From assembly GCA_023898385.1 (NCBI GenBank), contig CP060220.1, positions 1,116,001-1,180,000 on the forward strand: a DNA stretch of 64,000 nt. The letters are read 5' to 3'. The DNA is from Pseudobdellovibrionaceae bacterium (GTDB taxonomy: Bacteria > Bdellovibrionota > Bdellovibrionia > Bdellovibrionales > UBA1609). Under the pieces are notes generated by a model that was given only the letters and a program-made list of their open reading frames with translations, had not been told where the DNA came from and made no database searches. Within the stretch, counting starts at the first letter, position 1. Each line of letters starts with the position of its first letter. The translations under genes and the position numbers were made by a program. This document shows, piece by piece, positions 18,100 through 27,139 of the stretch.

Positions 18100-19252
18100 C
18101 CAGTATGTCCCATGAAAAATGCGCATCATAGAACTGCACAATGGGCTCCACGCCCTGCTTCTTTTGTTTTAGTGGCCACCCTTGCTTTAATGCATGAGTC
18201 ATCTGAATTGAGAACAATTTCGGCTCATGATGCAATAGAGTCATAAAGTTTAAACCCTTAAACAACTCATCTCCTCGGGCCTCTGTTGTCGACAGCACCG
18301 GCACACCATGCTGAAGTGCTGCCAACATTGATGCTCGTCGAGTGGTGGCGCCGTCAATGAAGTAAGCCACAAAGCCGTCCATGATTTGTAAAGTATGACT
18401 CACCTCCTCGATACTTAAAAATCCCGTACCCACAACAAACTTTTTTGCCGACGCCTGTAACATGGTTGGCAGGTTTTTTAATATATCTTCTGTGGTTGCG
18501 CCGACAAAGACCAGCTTTAATGCCGCTCCGCCGGACGCCAAAAAATCAGACAGAGTCTGAATAATGAGTGGATAGTTTTTTGAAGGGTGAAAGGTGCCAA
18601 AACACCCCAAAATCATCTCGCCATGGGGAGCGATTTTTTTTCGCCGCTCATTTTTTTCTGCTTCTGAGATTGGGCTCACAGTGACATTAGAGCCCACAGG
18701 TAGATGGAAAACCTTGCGCTTTAGTCCAAAAAACAATTTCTTTAAAAACCGCGTGTTATAAGCCGTAGATCCGTAGAGCTGATTCGCCGCACCCCCACTG
18801 CCGACCAACATTAGAATGTGGGCTGAGAAAATCACCAGGGACTTCAAATCACCCAACAGCGGATAATGCAACTCATGATACATCACTTGCAATTTTACCC
18901 GTTGAATCCAACGCAAATACCAAAGAAAAAAAATAAAAGAAAAGTTAATCCCGCCCCAGGGCCCGTACATGGTGGGGACATACTGCACTAGAACTCTCTC
19001 AGGTTTAGATTTTTTAGAAAGAGTCTTAAAACACTGCCTTAAATGCCAAAATTTCCATTTACCAACAATGGGGAAAATCCCCTCCCACGACTTTGTCGCC
19101 TCAAAGATCTGGTCATTGTTGCTGGTGAGCACCTGAACAGAGCCTTCCGGAAGCTCGCGCTTAAGAGCTTCAAAAAACTCATAGGTGTAACGACCCAGTC
19201 CATCTTCAATGGGAAAAAACTTAGGTGACAAAATCAAGGTGTACGGACGCAT
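18074..19252 (-). CDS. Glycosyltransferase family 4-like protein, divergent
   Basis: A 392-residue protein with a GT-B outline. N-terminus: LILSPKFFPIEDGLGRYTYE, with the G-L-G-R-Y loop. Donor domain: ILGCFGTFHPSKNYPLIIQT, where the usual G-R-x-x-x-x-K is G-T-F-H-P-S-K. The region where others have E-x7-E is ATTRRASMLAALQHGVPVLS, which lacks the first glutamate. The protein is therefore a more distant member whose donor site differs. It is last in the polysaccharide locus and its own 5' side borders a gene-poor, repeat-bearing stretch. Confidence 0.7.
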   Translation of the reverse strand: MRPYTLILSPKFFPIEDGLGRYTYEFFEALKRELPEGSVQVLTSNNDQIFEATKSWEGIFPIVGKWKFWHLRQCFKTLSKKSKPERVLVQYVPTMYGPWGGINFSFIFFLWYLRWIQRVKLQVMYHELHYPLLGDLKSLVIFSAHILMLVGSGGAANQLYGSTAYNTRFLKKLFFGLKRKVFHLPVGSNVTVSPISEAEKNERRKKIAPHGEMILGCFGTFHPSKNYPLIIQTLSDFLASGGAALKLVFVGATTEDILKNLPTMLQASAKKFVVGTGFLSIEEVSHTLQIMDGFVAYFIDGATTRRASMLAALQHGVPVLSTTEARGDELFKGLNFMTLLHHEPKLFSIQMTHALKQGWPLKQKKQGVEPIVQFYDAHFSWDILAKSYISYG

Positions 19253-19627
19253 ATTTTAATACAATACCAGGGCTCACTATCATTTAGGTACTTTGTTCCA
19301 ATATCAGTAGCCCAAGGTTTCGCGCCGCACCAATGTCGTCAATTACCCAAATGTCCAAGGAAAATGGGCCAAACTCGGGCTATTCAGGTGGTATTTCTAA
19401 AAAGTCGGCGACCATGTTAATAACTGTGACCTCTCAAGTGGATACCACCAATGCCAAACCCCTAATCGCGACTCAAAGTGTCGGAGGGCCGTTTCCTGCC
19501 CGCGAACTTGCTGGGCCTGTGATTTACGCAAGAGCTGCACTTTTTGGGACGCAATATCCACCGTGCCTTGCCAGCCAAACATTTCTGAATACAAAAATTT
19601 GTGTCGGGGCAGAAAAACGATAAAAGT
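19253..19627. other. Gene-poor stretch, no supported gene
   Basis: Between the last glycosyltransferase and the tandem repeats I see no convincing gene. A plus-strand frame of 96 codons (19333-19623) and a minus-strand frame of 65 codons (19397-19594) overlap each other; neither has a recognisable domain or a clear ribosome binding site. The stretch may be a decayed gene. Confidence 0.4.
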
Positions 19628-19983
19628 TAACTGGTCAACAAGACAAGAACCATAATTTTATGCTCAGGTACAATATTCTTGCAAGTTTCCTTGCTCATCC
19701 CGCCAATTCTAAATCCTAAAATTTTGCCCGGGCAGACAGTCGATGATAAATTGCTGACCAACAAGCCCAGAAACATAATTTTCTGCTCAGGCACAATATT
19801 CTTGCAAGTTTCCTTGCTCATCCCGCCAATTCTAAATCCTAAAATTTTGCCCGGGCAGACAGTCGATGATAAATTGCTGACCAACAAGCCCAGAAACATA
19901 ATTTTCTGCTCAGGCACAATATTCTCGCAAGCTTACTTGCCCATTCCACCAACTCTAAACCCTAAATTTCTGCCCGGGCAGAA
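19628..19983 (-). repeat. 123-bp tandem repeats beginning in the 3' end of the HNH gene
   Basis: About three copies of a 123-bp unit; the segment CAATATTCT(T/C)GCAAG recurs at 19671, 19794 and 19917. Two copies are nearly identical and the outer ones are diverged. Each unit holds a CCCGGG-centred element (perfect TTCTGCCCGGGCAGAA at 19968-19983, overlapping the last HNH codons) and a small hairpin GCAAG-TTTC-CTTGC. In the diverged copy the hairpin is GCAAG-CTTA-CTTGC, so the stem is kept while the loop changed. Because 123 is a multiple of three, long open frames appear on both strands by chance. Confidence 0.85.
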
Positions 19984-20927
19984 TATTCAAACAAAGATCC
20001 TTCATTTCGATTTTTCTCCTCCATCAAAAGGTGCGCTAGTTCATGGTGAGCTGGACACAGCGTAATCAAATTTTCAACACTGAGCTCACCTCCTTGCAAT
20101 ACTGGTACACGGTGATGCAAATGCAACCAGCGTTTAAATGGGCATTTTTGTCCTGATGGGTAACGATGCTGACATTGACGTTGGTCCCTCAGATTAACCT
20201 GATGTTCAATTTCTTTTGGAATAGCAAGGCGATCTCCATTAGCACTGATCGCCGGACGAGAAATTTGCGGGGATAACCCTGCTATATGTTGACGTCTTTT
20301 TGCCATTTCGACGGGATCATTTTTTTGCAAGAACAGGTCGGCCATTTTTTCAAATACAGTTTCCATGGATTCGGCCTGACCCGTTGAACTTGATATTAGG
20401 TCTTGAACTCTTACCAGCTTTTTATAAACGTCTTCACTCACTGGAGTATTCATTTCGATCACGTCAGAAGTAAGGTAGTGACTTCGTTCACCAGGCACTT
20501 TTTTCGGGTTGATCTTTGCCACCTCTTTTTCTAGTTCGGCTTTGGGTAGAGCGGCAGCCTTCAAAACCCACTGTTGCTCACTATCTGCCGGGATCACAAA
20601 AAGGACTCGAGCGGCTTTGCTTGGTGTAACCCTCTTCTCTACGAGGGCCGACTCTAGCATACTATATTTACGAGTGGCTTTTGCCAATCCCACATACATA
20701 TAAGCTTGGGACCGACTCAAACGAAGACACTGAACCGCGTATTCAAATAACGAATTGTACCCACACCATCTATGCACCATATTGTCCTCGACCAGCTGCA
20801 GAGTTTTGATGAGATTAATTTCAGAACTTTGTAAATCAGATACAGCGGCTTCGGCTTTCTTTTGGATACGGCGAAATTCTTTGATGTTCAGAGATCGCTT
20901 AGCTTCGCGAAGATTCTTAAAGCCCAT
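19962..20927 (-). CDS. HNH endonuclease family protein
   Basis: A 321-residue protein. The N-terminal two thirds is helical (MGFKNLREAKRSLNIKEFRR, then YNSLFEYAVQCLRLSRSQAY and KRVTPSKAARVLFVIP) and resembles a DNA-binding region. The C-terminal HNH domain (about 245-300) has RQCQHRYPSGQKCPF, WLHLHHRVPVLQGG and NLITLCPAHHELAH: the His-His pair, the Asn and the final His of a beta-beta-alpha-metal nuclease, with cysteines for a structural zinc. I recognise this as a family often present in several copies in Bdellovibrio genomes, function unknown. The ATG at 20925-20927 has GGGAG five bases upstream; a GTG two codons earlier overlaps that site. The last codons lie in a palindromic repeat that continues downstream. 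Confidence 0.8.
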   Translation of the reverse strand: MGFKNLREAKRSLNIKEFRRIQKKAEAAVSDLQSSEINLIKTLQLVEDNMVHRWCGYNSLFEYAVQCLRLSRSQAYMYVGLAKATRKYSMLESALVEKRVTPSKAARVLFVIPADSEQQWVLKAAALPKAELEKEVAKINPKKVPGERSHYLTSDVIEMNTPVSEDVYKKLVRVQDLISSSTGQAESMETVFEKMADLFLQKNDPVEMAKRRQHIAGLSPQISRPAISANGDRLAIPKEIEHQVNLRDQRQCQHRYPSGQKCPFKRWLHLHHRVPVLQGGELSVENLITLCPAHHELAHLLMEEKNRNEGSLFEYSARAEI

Positions 20928-20933
20928 AATCAC

Positions 20934-21687
20934 TCCCTTTTATAGTTTAGGTTGTTTTTTACGAATTCCTTTATACACCTAATTTTCGCAGCGATTTTTT
21001 CAAGAGGGATCATCCTGCAAAGAGAACACCTATTAAAGCGACGAAGTGCCCTTTTAGGGGTGCTTTTGGGCACCATATTCTTTTTTTGAACGTTCGACTG
21101 ATTATACTTTATGGCAGGCCATTTAGGATCGTCGAAAAAGCTGTCAAATATTTTTGTTAAAAAGTATCTAACTTAACGCCAATGCGCCAAAAGGTGAGTG
21201 GCCCCCTGATTCAAAATTTGTGACTCACAGAATCTTGGGCAAATCGCTCGGGTATCAACCTCTGAATCATAGAACTAAAAACTTCCTGATTTCATTTTCT
21301 GCCCGGGCAGAAAATGTATCTCTTGTTTCATTTTTTTATCCGAATTCGATCGACCAAGACCTGTTCTGTTCGTGTGGATATTAACTATTGATTTTGCCAT
21401 GGCCATTGCCTTTATCCAAAACGAACATCGCAGAAAACCCCCATCGGCAAATAAGAGAGGTGACGAAAAATCGATTTGCATTCCCACGGCAGCTGGCTTT
21501 TTAAGCCCTTTTTCATGGCAACCAATGAAATCACTTTAAGCTGGACACCAAAGTAAGCCTGTGAATAAACCGTTGCCCAGCTTCCAACTCATTTTGAGAG
21601 TCGAGTTAAGATTGATTTCATGTGGTTTTGATGGAACTTGCCTCTCAGTATTTGGTCGCTTAGACTTTCCCTATTCGGGAGGTGTGA
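20934..21687. other. Intergenic stretch with a palindrome and a doubtful 70-codon frame
   Basis: About 750 bp without a convincing gene. A minus-strand frame at 21275-21487 (70 codons) ends with residues FLPGQKMKSGSF, encoded inside a CCCGGG palindrome like the one at the end of the HNH gene; it may be a remnant of a similar element. A hairpin with arms GTGCCC/GGGCAC lies near 21045-21075. Ribosome binding sites and domain signatures are lacking elsewhere. Confidence 0.4.
21293..21316. repeat. 24-bp perfect palindrome with CTGCCCGGGCAG core
   Basis: The perfect palindrome has core TTCTGCCCGGGCAGAA and six-base perfect flanks. The 16-bp core is identical to the element at 19968-19983 at the other end of the HNH gene region, so the HNH gene is bracketed by copies of the same palindrome. 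Confidence 0.75.
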
Positions 21688-22125
21688 GTGGATAAACTGA
21701 AACCATATTTTGTTTACTCAATAATTGGCGGAGGAGTGATGCTAGCTGCATTGCTTGTTGGCGAGGAGCTACATGGCCCTATTTTCAACGACTTTCTACA
21801 CAAACCTTATCTTTGGATTTTTGCGTTTTTAGAAACCCTTTTCTGGGTAATCCCGTTGACCTGGATAGCTTCTGTTTTCATTGATAAGTTTCCAGAAATC
21901 AAAGGGGCCTATCTTGCTGGTCTGTCTATAGTTTATTGGGTCGCTCTATCCGTAGGTATTTTTTTAATGTATCAAGTGGTTATTGTAAACACAAGACTAC
22001 CTCTTTGGAGTGAAGCCAATTTGGGCCTTCCCTATCTATTTGGCTGGTACATCCCAGGGGTGATCACAATATTTTTATTTTCCGCACTGTCACCATTTGT
22101 CTTTGAGCGAAAGAAAAATAAATAG
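21688..22125 (+). CDS. Small four-helix membrane protein of unknown function
   Basis: A 145-residue hydrophobic protein that I do not recognise. Four membrane helices are visible: about 8-26 (VYSIIGGGVMLAALLVGEEL), 42-65 (LWIFAFLETLFWVIPLTWIA), 75-97 (YLAGLSIVYWVALSVGIFLM) and 116-137 (LFGWYIPGVITIFLFSALSP). The end is basic (FERKKNK), suggesting a cytoplasmic C-terminus. The GTG start at 21688 is backed by GGGAGG five bases upstream. It stands alone, 156 bases before the ETF-QO gene. Confidence 0.7.
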   Translation: MDKLKPYFVYSIIGGGVMLAALLVGEELHGPIFNDFLHKPYLWIFAFLETLFWVIPLTWIASVFIDKFPEIKGAYLAGLSIVYWVALSVGIFLMYQVVIVNTRLPLWSEANLGLPYLFGWYIPGVITIFLFSALSPFVFERKKNK

Positions 22126-22281
22126 TTCTATTATTTTTCTTTTTCCTGCCTGACCCGACGGCCTCGCACAAGTCCAAATTCACATTCCCCACTAACACAT
22201 CGAGTCGCAGGCCGAAACAAGGTTCCTAAACTCCTCAGAATTCGTTAACTTTTAGAGCTCAAAAAAACAGGAGAATCATTA

Positions 22282-23940
22282 ATGGCCCATGGTAAGTCCT
22301 TTCGACCCTCAGATTTTCAAGCCCCTTTGCCAATGGATAAACTCATCGTTAAAAATCCAACGCTCAGTGATGAAGCTGTCCCGTTGGATGTTGTGTTTGT
22401 GGGTGCTGGACCGGCCGGGCTTTGTGGCGCCATCGAGTTAGCTCGCCTTGTAAAAGCAGATAATGAATCTGGCGGTGGCCTTGGCGAAATTGAAATTGGA
22501 GTACTTGAAAAGGCTGAAAGTTTGGGTGGCCACACTCTCTCTGGTGCCGTGATGAATCCAAAGGTTCTTCAAGATCTTTTCCCCGAAAAACCGCTTAATG
22601 AGCTGCCCCTGCGGGGAGCCGTTCAAGGCGACAATGTTTTTATGCTCACGGAAACAGGCAAAGTTCCCCTTCCCACCCCTCCTACAATGAACAATCACGG
22701 CAACCAAGTGGCCTCACTTTGTGAAGTGGTTCGTTGGCTGGGACAAGAGGCTGAAAATTTGGGTGTGAATATGTTTACTAGTTTTCCCGCCGACTCGCTG
22801 CTCATGCAAGGCGGCCAAGTTGTTGGCGTTCGCACCACAGCTGCCGGCCTGAACCGCGAAGGCAAGGAGACAGATCAGTACATGCCGCCTACAGATATTG
22901 CCGCGCAAATCACCGTACTCACTGAAGGAACCCGCGGACCACTGACTCAAGCTTACTTAGCGGAGCAAAAAATCACATCCCCTGCCCCTCAGATCTTTGC
23001 TTTGGGCGTGAAAGAGGTTTGGCGAACAAAGAAAGTTCCTAAAAACGTAACCCATACCCTGGGATGGCCTTTACCAAAATCTGCATTTGGCGGAAGCTGG
23101 ATGTACCCTATGGGTGAAGATCTTGTATCTATTGGACTGGTTGTGGGACTTGACTACAAAGAACACAACCTTGACGTACACCAGATGTTGCAGTCTCTTA
23201 AAAAACATCCCCTATTTAGTGAATACCTTGAAGGTGGTGAACTGGTCGAGTGGGGCGCAAAAACTATCCCCGAGGGTGGACTAAACGCTTTTCCAGAAAA
23301 ACTTCATGGCGATGGATTGATCATGGCCGGTGACTGCGTGGGCATGGTGAATGTGCCCGCCCTTAAAGGTATTCACTATGCCATGCACTCTGGGGTTCTC
23401 GCCGCCCGCGCCGCATTTAAAGCATTAAAGGCTAGCGATACCTCCGGCAAAACTTTGAGCAGTTATGATAAATCAGTAAAAGACAGTTTTATATGGAAAG
23501 ACCTTCATAAGGTCAGAAACATGCGGCATGCTTTTAAATCAGGATTCTATTTGGGAGGCCTAAAGGCCGCCCTCATGACGGCCACTGGCGGAGCCTTCCC
23601 CGGGGGTGGGCATGACCATTTGAGCGACGGTGATGAAAAAAAAATATTCAGTACAAATCCTGATGAAAAAAATATTGGGCTCAGTAAAGTGGATGCTGTT
23701 TATCAATCAGGAAATAAAACCAGAGATGATATTCCTCAGCACCTAATTGTAGGAAAAGACATCTCTCCGGAACTGGCAGATTTTTATTCTCACATGTGCC
23801 CCGCCGGCGTTTACGAGCGAAAGGGGGATCAACTTGTAGTTAATGCCCCCAATTGCGTGGACTGCAAAGCCACTGATGTGCTTGGCCCCCGATGGCTACC
23901 CAGAGAAGGTGGCAGCGGGCCAAGCTACACTCTCATGTAA
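22282..23940 (+). CDS. Electron transfer flavoprotein-ubiquinone oxidoreductase
   Basis: A 552-residue ETF-QO, which passes electrons from acyl-CoA dehydrogenases via ETF to the quinone pool at the inner membrane. FAD site: VVFVGAGPAGLCGAIELARL (about residues 35-54), later GGHTLSGAVMNP and GLIMAGDCVGMVNVPALKGI. Quinone and membrane contact regions follow. The C-terminal iron-sulfur domain has MCPAGVYE (Cys506) and NCVDCKATD (Cys525, Cys528). The family has a fourth cysteine where Thr531 stands here (usual pattern N-C-x-x-C-K-x-C-D), so one of the four [4Fe-4S] ligands appears to be missing. Start ATG at 22282 follows an AGGAGA site. It fits functionally with the FadE and thiolase genes further along the window. 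Confidence 0.9.
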   Translation: MAHGKSFRPSDFQAPLPMDKLIVKNPTLSDEAVPLDVVFVGAGPAGLCGAIELARLVKADNESGGGLGEIEIGVLEKAESLGGHTLSGAVMNPKVLQDLFPEKPLNELPLRGAVQGDNVFMLTETGKVPLPTPPTMNNHGNQVASLCEVVRWLGQEAENLGVNMFTSFPADSLLMQGGQVVGVRTTAAGLNREGKETDQYMPPTDIAAQITVLTEGTRGPLTQAYLAEQKITSPAPQIFALGVKEVWRTKKVPKNVTHTLGWPLPKSAFGGSWMYPMGEDLVSIGLVVGLDYKEHNLDVHQMLQSLKKHPLFSEYLEGGELVEWGAKTIPEGGLNAFPEKLHGDGLIMAGDCVGMVNVPALKGIHYAMHSGVLAARAAFKALKASDTSGKTLSSYDKSVKDSFIWKDLHKVRNMRHAFKSGFYLGGLKAALMTATGGAFPGGGHDHLSDGDEKKIFSTNPDEKNIGLSKVDAVYQSGNKTRDDIPQHLIVGKDISPELADFYSHMCPAGVYERKGDQLVVNAPNCVDCKATDVLGPRWLPREGGSGPSYTLM

Positions 23941-23941
23941 T

Positions 23942-26900
23942 TCACTCGGCCATGGCCTCGAGTAAGACTTCAAAATAGTCTTGCGAGGGCCAGCGGCCAG
24001 ACTGATACCGACTGAGAGTATCAACTCCCAACTCAAGAACGGCTTTTGACACTCCCGAGCCGTCGACCCCTTCTTGCCCAGACAAATAGGCCATGGCCAA
24101 CTGAATGTCTTCCTCGCTCGTGGCATCTAGAATTTGCCCCGCCTTCAAACCGCCTATTACTTTCGACGCGATGGAGGCCTCATTGAGGGCTAGATATCTG
24201 ACTCCAGTGGTTGTATCCACATAGATGTATTCATCAAGATTTCGGCCATCTTGTGGCAATGCTCTTAAAACTCGCAAAGACCGCAGCAAGTGCCGCACTT
24301 CTGTAGACACTTTCTCTGATTTGCCCAGAGCCTTGAGCTCTCGGATCACTTGACTACTAAAGTCCACCCGACCCGAAGGCAGCCCAAAGAATTTCGACAC
24401 GCTTTCTGACAGTGGCTCAGGAATTTCATGGGCTACCGACAACTGATACTCACCCTTGAGCGAAAACCCTTCACCCTCTTTTGTCGCAAAATGAATCACG
24501 CCTTGGATTCGATCAAGGACGACTGACTCTACGACGTCCGCAATCTCGCTTTTCAACTCGGGCATTTGCAGGTAAGTATCTTCGTATTTATCCAAAGTGG
24601 TGTTGCCAAATGACGTGCCTAGGAGAAATCTTGTAGCCAAAAGTTTATCTATCCAAATTCCTCGCACATCAATCTGATCCACATAGGGATTAATACTATT
24701 GGGGTCTTTTTTCGATTGAAACCAACGCCCCCCTTGCCCGATCACACTGTAGCCCGGTGCCAATTGCACGTTTTCAGAATCAAAACAACTCACCGCCTGC
24801 GCCGATAAGGCTTGAAGTGGTGCTGAAAACACTTGGTTTTGAGCGGACTGATGAACCACGGCACAGGTCAAATTAGGAGTTTTTATCACCTCAGTGAAAA
24901 ATTTTGCAGAAAGCAAAGTGGCCTGCTTGAGATCTTTCAGAAATTCATACTGCTCCCACACCGGCGAGTTATCCGGCAAGCTAAACATATTCTTCACTGT
25001 TTCATATCTTTCAAACATCATCCTCAAGTTCATAAATTGTCCATAGACAGAACCTGCATGGGAGGCATCTTGATAGAGACTGAAATGGCGTCGTTCATTT
25101 CGCATATAAGCTCTGGCGTATCTTTTGTCGTAGCTTTTGATGTAGTGGGCTGCAATTTCTACTAAGCTGGTCCCCTCGTCAAATCGATTGCAATTGGGGT
25201 TGGCACCTACGTGCTCATCGGTGCAGTACTGATAGCCCTTAATATCTCCAACATCACCGGCCTTCCACTTTTCAACACTGACATATTGTTCGTCTTTAAG
25301 TTGCACCTCTTCTTTATAGGCATATCGAAGGGCTGCCACATCGTACTTTCCTAAAATCGGAAGTTCATTTATTGACGAATAAGCATAGTCCATAATTGAA
25401 CTGTACTTAAACTCGGATTTAAAACCGTAGTCACTAAGTTCTCTGGCTGAATAAAAATTGTCTTTGTCTTCAGATCCAGCAAAATTATGTCTCAACCCCA
25501 GATTGTGGCCAAACTCATGCACTAATGTTGGCACCCAAACATGGGGGAGCAGCCGTTCAATAACTAACTCTTGCTCATCATCTGAAAGGTCTTTCCATGT
25601 TTTAAGTCCCACTTTAGCGATTACCTCGTCAATGCCACCATCAATAGCATGATGAAAATTAAAAAGCTCTGCCGGATAGTTCGACGTTCTTGACAAAAAC
25701 TCAATCCGGTCTTTTAGATCAACTTTATTTTCTTTATAAGAAAGAGCGTCGGTGGCCACAGCTTTGAGCTTTCTCTCGTCGAGATTCGACTCTACGAAAT
25801 CTCTCTTGTTTGATGACCAACCCTTAAATGATGGCGGCCCTGTTCGTGAAGAATCGCCTTGAGGATGATTGACCGCTGAGGACGACGCCATTAGAGATTG
25901 AGTGTTTTGTGCGTTTTTGATTTCGTTGATCCGCTCAAGAATGATATCATTATAGGTGTACTTAATGTACTTTTTGATTGTGCCAAGATACATGACAGTG
26001 CGTGCATGAACAATTTCTCCAGTCATTGGGTTTGAAGCATGTGGACCGTACCCGATAACTCCACTAGCCTGTGGATCTTCTACTAGCACAATAGAATTAA
26101 ACCGGATATCTCCTGGGTCGACATTCGAATCATGATCTCTTAACTCGATCTGAATCTCAGCTCCTGCCTTGACCAGTGCGGCATTGATTGTCTGAATTGC
26201 ACTTTTGGTGGCTGTCTTAATGTTTTCATATTTTGGATCGGTGAACGCACTGCTCAGGTAATAGACCACGCTTCTTTTTGGATTCCATCGATCCATATAT
26301 TGTTTTTCACCATCAATAACATCATTATTGTCTACACCTAGCGTGCGCTTTTTTGTTGAGAAAAATCCGAAGGTTCTCTCATCAACGGAAGTGTATTCAT
26401 AGGGCTTGTAATTTTTCGAAGCCAGCGCGGACAATTTCGCAAATGAGTAATGATATTGAACTTTAAATGTTAAATCCGACAAACTTTCTAAACCGTCAGA
26501 AGCACAGTCAATGGACGTTTTAAATGTCTTTTCAATTTTAATGTTTAGAGAATCTTGATCAATTTTCATATCGGCATCAGAAAATTGAGAATCCACTTCA
26601 TTATAACATGAGCTAAAAAGGTTCTTTAATGTGACGGGAAGAAAGTTTATCTCTTTAAGAGCTAATTTAGCTGGCTCCAGCTTGAAGAAATTGCGTTGTT
26701 CCCAGGTTAGAGCACTATTTTGCTCTTCTTGATGTGTGCATTTTCCGTAGGCATCTTCGCGACACCGATAGTCCACATGCTGAATAGGGATAGACAATAC
26801 AGGTTTTGCATTAAGATTGTTGGCTTGAAAGCGATCGTCCGCTTCGACTTCAATCACGTTAAGTGCATCTTCAGAAAACACAAACCGCACCCGCTTTGCA

Positions 26901-27112
26901 TCTCCCATCCAATAGGGACGAGAGGCCGCTGACGTGCGTGTGGTGTTAACGGTGCTCGGCACATACAAGTAGTCCACTTCTGTATCAATCATTGATTTTG
27001 ACACATCATCAAACTTGTCTTCAACGGATTGATAGGGAAGCTCTTTTGTACATCCGACGATGAACAGGAAAAAGGCCCCTACTAATTGTGTTTTACCCAC
27101 GCCCCCTGACAT
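23942..27112 (-). CDS. Large lipoprotein zinc metalloprotease
   Basis: A 1056-residue protein with a lipoprotein signal (LVGAFFLFIVGC, lipobox I-V-G-C, Cys21), so it is probably anchored to the outer membrane or exposed. The zinc motif is HEFGHNLGLRH at 532-542 (metzincin type H-E-x-x-H-x-x-G-x-x-H). A Met-turn candidate lies downstream in SSIMDYAYSSINE, where S-I-M-D-Y is a normal metzincin Met-turn. The region FRDHDSNVDPGDIRFNSIVL-like (about 325-350) matches the sub-domain of large secreted metalloproteases. The family is known for degrading proteins outside the cell, which suits a predatory or scavenging life. The start has GGGGAGG five bases away. It is the second gene after the outer-membrane-type protein (27-bp gap). 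Confidence 0.8.
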   Translation of the reverse strand: MSGGVGKTQLVGAFFLFIVGCTKELPYQSVEDKFDDVSKSMIDTEVDYLYVPSTVNTTRTSAASRPYWMGDAKRVRFVFSEDALNVIEVEADDRFQANNLNAKPVLSIPIQHVDYRCREDAYGKCTHQEEQNSALTWEQRNFFKLEPAKLALKEINFLPVTLKNLFSSCYNEVDSQFSDADMKIDQDSLNIKIEKTFKTSIDCASDGLESLSDLTFKVQYHYSFAKLSALASKNYKPYEYTSVDERTFGFFSTKKRTLGVDNNDVIDGEKQYMDRWNPKRSVVYYLSSAFTDPKYENIKTATKSAIQTINAALVKAGAEIQIELRDHDSNVDPGDIRFNSIVLVEDPQASGVIGYGPHASNPMTGEIVHARTVMYLGTIKKYIKYTYNDIILERINEIKNAQNTQSLMASSSAVNHPQGDSSRTGPPSFKGWSSNKRDFVESNLDERKLKAVATDALSYKENKVDLKDRIEFLSRTSNYPAELFNFHHAIDGGIDEVIAKVGLKTWKDLSDDEQELVIERLLPHVWVPTLVHEFGHNLGLRHNFAGSEDKDNFYSARELSDYGFKSEFKYSSIMDYAYSSINELPILGKYDVAALRYAYKEEVQLKDEQYVSVEKWKAGDVGDIKGYQYCTDEHVGANPNCNRFDEGTSLVEIAAHYIKSYDKRYARAYMRNERRHFSLYQDASHAGSVYGQFMNLRMMFERYETVKNMFSLPDNSPVWEQYEFLKDLKQATLLSAKFFTEVIKTPNLTCAVVHQSAQNQVFSAPLQALSAQAVSCFDSENVQLAPGYSVIGQGGRWFQSKKDPNSINPYVDQIDVRGIWIDKLLATRFLLGTSFGNTTLDKYEDTYLQMPELKSEIADVVESVVLDRIQGVIHFATKEGEGFSLKGEYQLSVAHEIPEPLSESVSKFFGLPSGRVDFSSQVIRELKALGKSEKVSTEVRHLLRSLRVLRALPQDGRNLDEYIYVDTTTGVRYLALNEASIASKVIGGLKAGQILDATSEEDIQLAMAYLSGQEGVDGSGVSKAVLELGVDTLSRYQSGRWPSQDYFEVLLEAMAE

Positions 27113-27139
27113 ACTATCCTCCCCTATTTTGGATAATCT

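Noticed and set aside
19628..19983. CRISPR-like array
   Set aside because: The repeated unit is 123 bp with near-identical content throughout, so there are no unique spacers of constant length.
19679..20065. Plus-strand 128-codon frame with internal repeats, and its minus-strand mirror of 96 codons
   Set aside because: The repeat period of 123 is a multiple of three, so one stop-free unit gives long open frames on both strands. There is no ribosome binding site, and the frame overlaps the end of the HNH gene.
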